Program-made: the position numbers and the translations under genes
Part shown: piece by piece, positions 7,318-8,009 of the stretch
Layout of the letters: each line of letters starts with the position of its first letter
How positions within the stretch are numbered: the stretch's first letter is position 1
The notes under the pieces: model-generated
What the model saw: only the letters and a program-made list of their open reading frames with translations
The model's database searches: none
Told to the model about the DNA's origin: nothing
Origin: an uncultured Kroppenstedtia sp.
GTDB lineage: Bacteria > Bacillota > Bacilli > Thermoactinomycetales > DSM-45169
Direction of reading: 5' to 3'
DNA length: 8,009 nucleotides
Assembly (NCBI GenBank): GCA_959600065.1
Contig: CAUGKZ010000058.1
Location: 1-8,009 of the forward strand

Positions 7318-8009
7318 ATGTTGCAGAGTAACGGGTTGGAAATGCCTCATTGGTTGGCCCAGAGAGCCTTCTTGACACCGGAGCGGATCGCCCTGATCTG
7401 TGACGGGGAGGAATGGACTTTCCGCCGTTTGGAAGAGGAAGTGGGAAGAATGGCACGGCGGTTGGCCGGATGGGGATTGAAATCGGGGGATCGGGTAGCT
7501 TTATGGATGGGAAACGGTCTCCATATGGTGACGCTCATCCACGCTGTCACCCGTCTTGGAGCGGTGGTGGTGCCTCTCAACACTCGTCTGTCCCCAAAGG
7601 AGGTCGCCTGGCAGGTGGAAGATGCCGGAGTACGGATGTGGGTAGTAGATGCCGATCATGAGTCCCAAGTGACGGCAGTAGAAGGTTCCTTGGGGCCGCT
7701 CACCTGGAATGAACTTACTCGCCTTCCGGAAGCGGAGATGGAACTTCCCTCCCGTCTTTCGCTGAATGATTTACATACGATCATGTACACCTCCGGGACG
7801 ACGGGACGACCCAAGGGGGTGATGCTCACTTGGGGAAATCATTGGTGGAGTGCCACCGGCTCGGTTCTCAATCTGGGGCTGGATACTGAGGATCGATGGC
7901 TGGCTGCTGTTCCTTTGTTTCATATGAGCGGTTTGTCCATCCTGATGCGGAGCCTCATCTACGGCATGACAGCCGTCATCCATTCCGCCTTTGATCCGGC
8001 CGAGGCCAA
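7318..8009 (+). CDS. menE: o-Succinylbenzoate-CoA ligase (MenE), 5' part only
   Basis: Adenylate-forming ligase that activates o-succinylbenzoate with ATP and CoA to give OSB-CoA, the substrate of MenB. The frame stays open from the ATG at 7318 to the window edge, giving 230 residues of a protein usually near 480-500 aa. Seen: the N-terminal WLAQRAFLTPERIAL segment, as in Bacillus MenE; the P-loop-like motif YTSGTTGRPKGVMLT (157-171); and PLFHMSGLSIL (199-209), the following conserved motif of the superfamily. The context of menD, menH and menB makes MenE far likelier than another acyl-CoA synthetase. AAAGG (7304-7308) lies 9 nt before the chosen start; an ATG at 7342 is possible but has a weaker site. 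menC probably lies further right, which the window cannot confirm. Confidence 0.93.
   Translation, partial: MLQSNGLEMPHWLAQRAFLTPERIALICDGEEWTFRRLEEEVGRMARRLAGWGLKSGDRVALWMGNGLHMVTLIHAVTRLGAVVVPLNTRLSPKEVAWQVEDAGVRMWVVDADHESQVTAVEGSLGPLTWNELTRLPEAEMELPSRLSLNDLHTIMYTSGTTGRPKGVMLTWGNHWWSATGSVLNLGLDTEDRWLAAVPLFHMSGLSILMRSLIYGMTAVIHSAFDPAEA

Overview
The window is a stretch of a Bacillota (Bacillales-type) chromosome carrying most of the classical menaquinone (vitamin K2) pathway. The proteins resemble the Bacillus subtilis Men enzymes as I recall them (MenB is nearly collinear), starts are often GTG behind strong purine-rich ribosome binding sites, and the base composition is clearly higher in GC than B. 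subtilis. That combination suggests a thermoactinomycete-like or other moderately GC-rich Bacillales member. The assignment is inferred from family resemblance and memory; no search was run.

Layout from left to right: a thioredoxin reductase gene (trxB, + strand, about 72-1022) ends in a good intrinsic terminator (1031-1060) that lies between it and the convergent menA (- strand, 1081-2010). menA is transcribed divergently from menF across a short promoter region (2011-2244) that holds candidate promoters for both directions, a 9-bp inverted repeat and a structured 5' leader for menF. menF, menD, menH and menB follow on the + strand (about 2245-7080) and are tightly packed: menF/menD overlap by 4 nt, menD/menH by 1 nt, and menH/menB are 14 nt apart. 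An intrinsic terminator (7093-7124) follows menB. A 237-bp gap precedes menE (7318 onward), which runs off the right edge.

The genes work together as follows. MenF turns chorismate into isochorismate. MenD adds a succinic semialdehyde unit from 2-oxoglutarate to give SEPHCHC. MenH eliminates pyruvate to give SHCHC. MenC, not in the window, makes o-succinylbenzoate (OSB). MenE activates OSB as OSB-CoA. MenB closes the naphthoate ring to DHNA-CoA. A thioesterase, not in the window, releases DHNA. MenA prenylates DHNA in the membrane to demethylmenaquinone, and a MenG/UbiE methyltransferase, not in the window, finishes menaquinone. TrxB is a housekeeping thiol-redox enzyme with no evident part in this pathway.

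The coding content is ordinary. The parts worth a second look are non-coding: two perfect stem-loops placed back to back in the menF leader, the inverted repeat between menA and menF, a probable internal promoter before menB, and the terminator plus unexplained gap before menE. I see no mobile element, CRISPR array, tRNA or rRNA.
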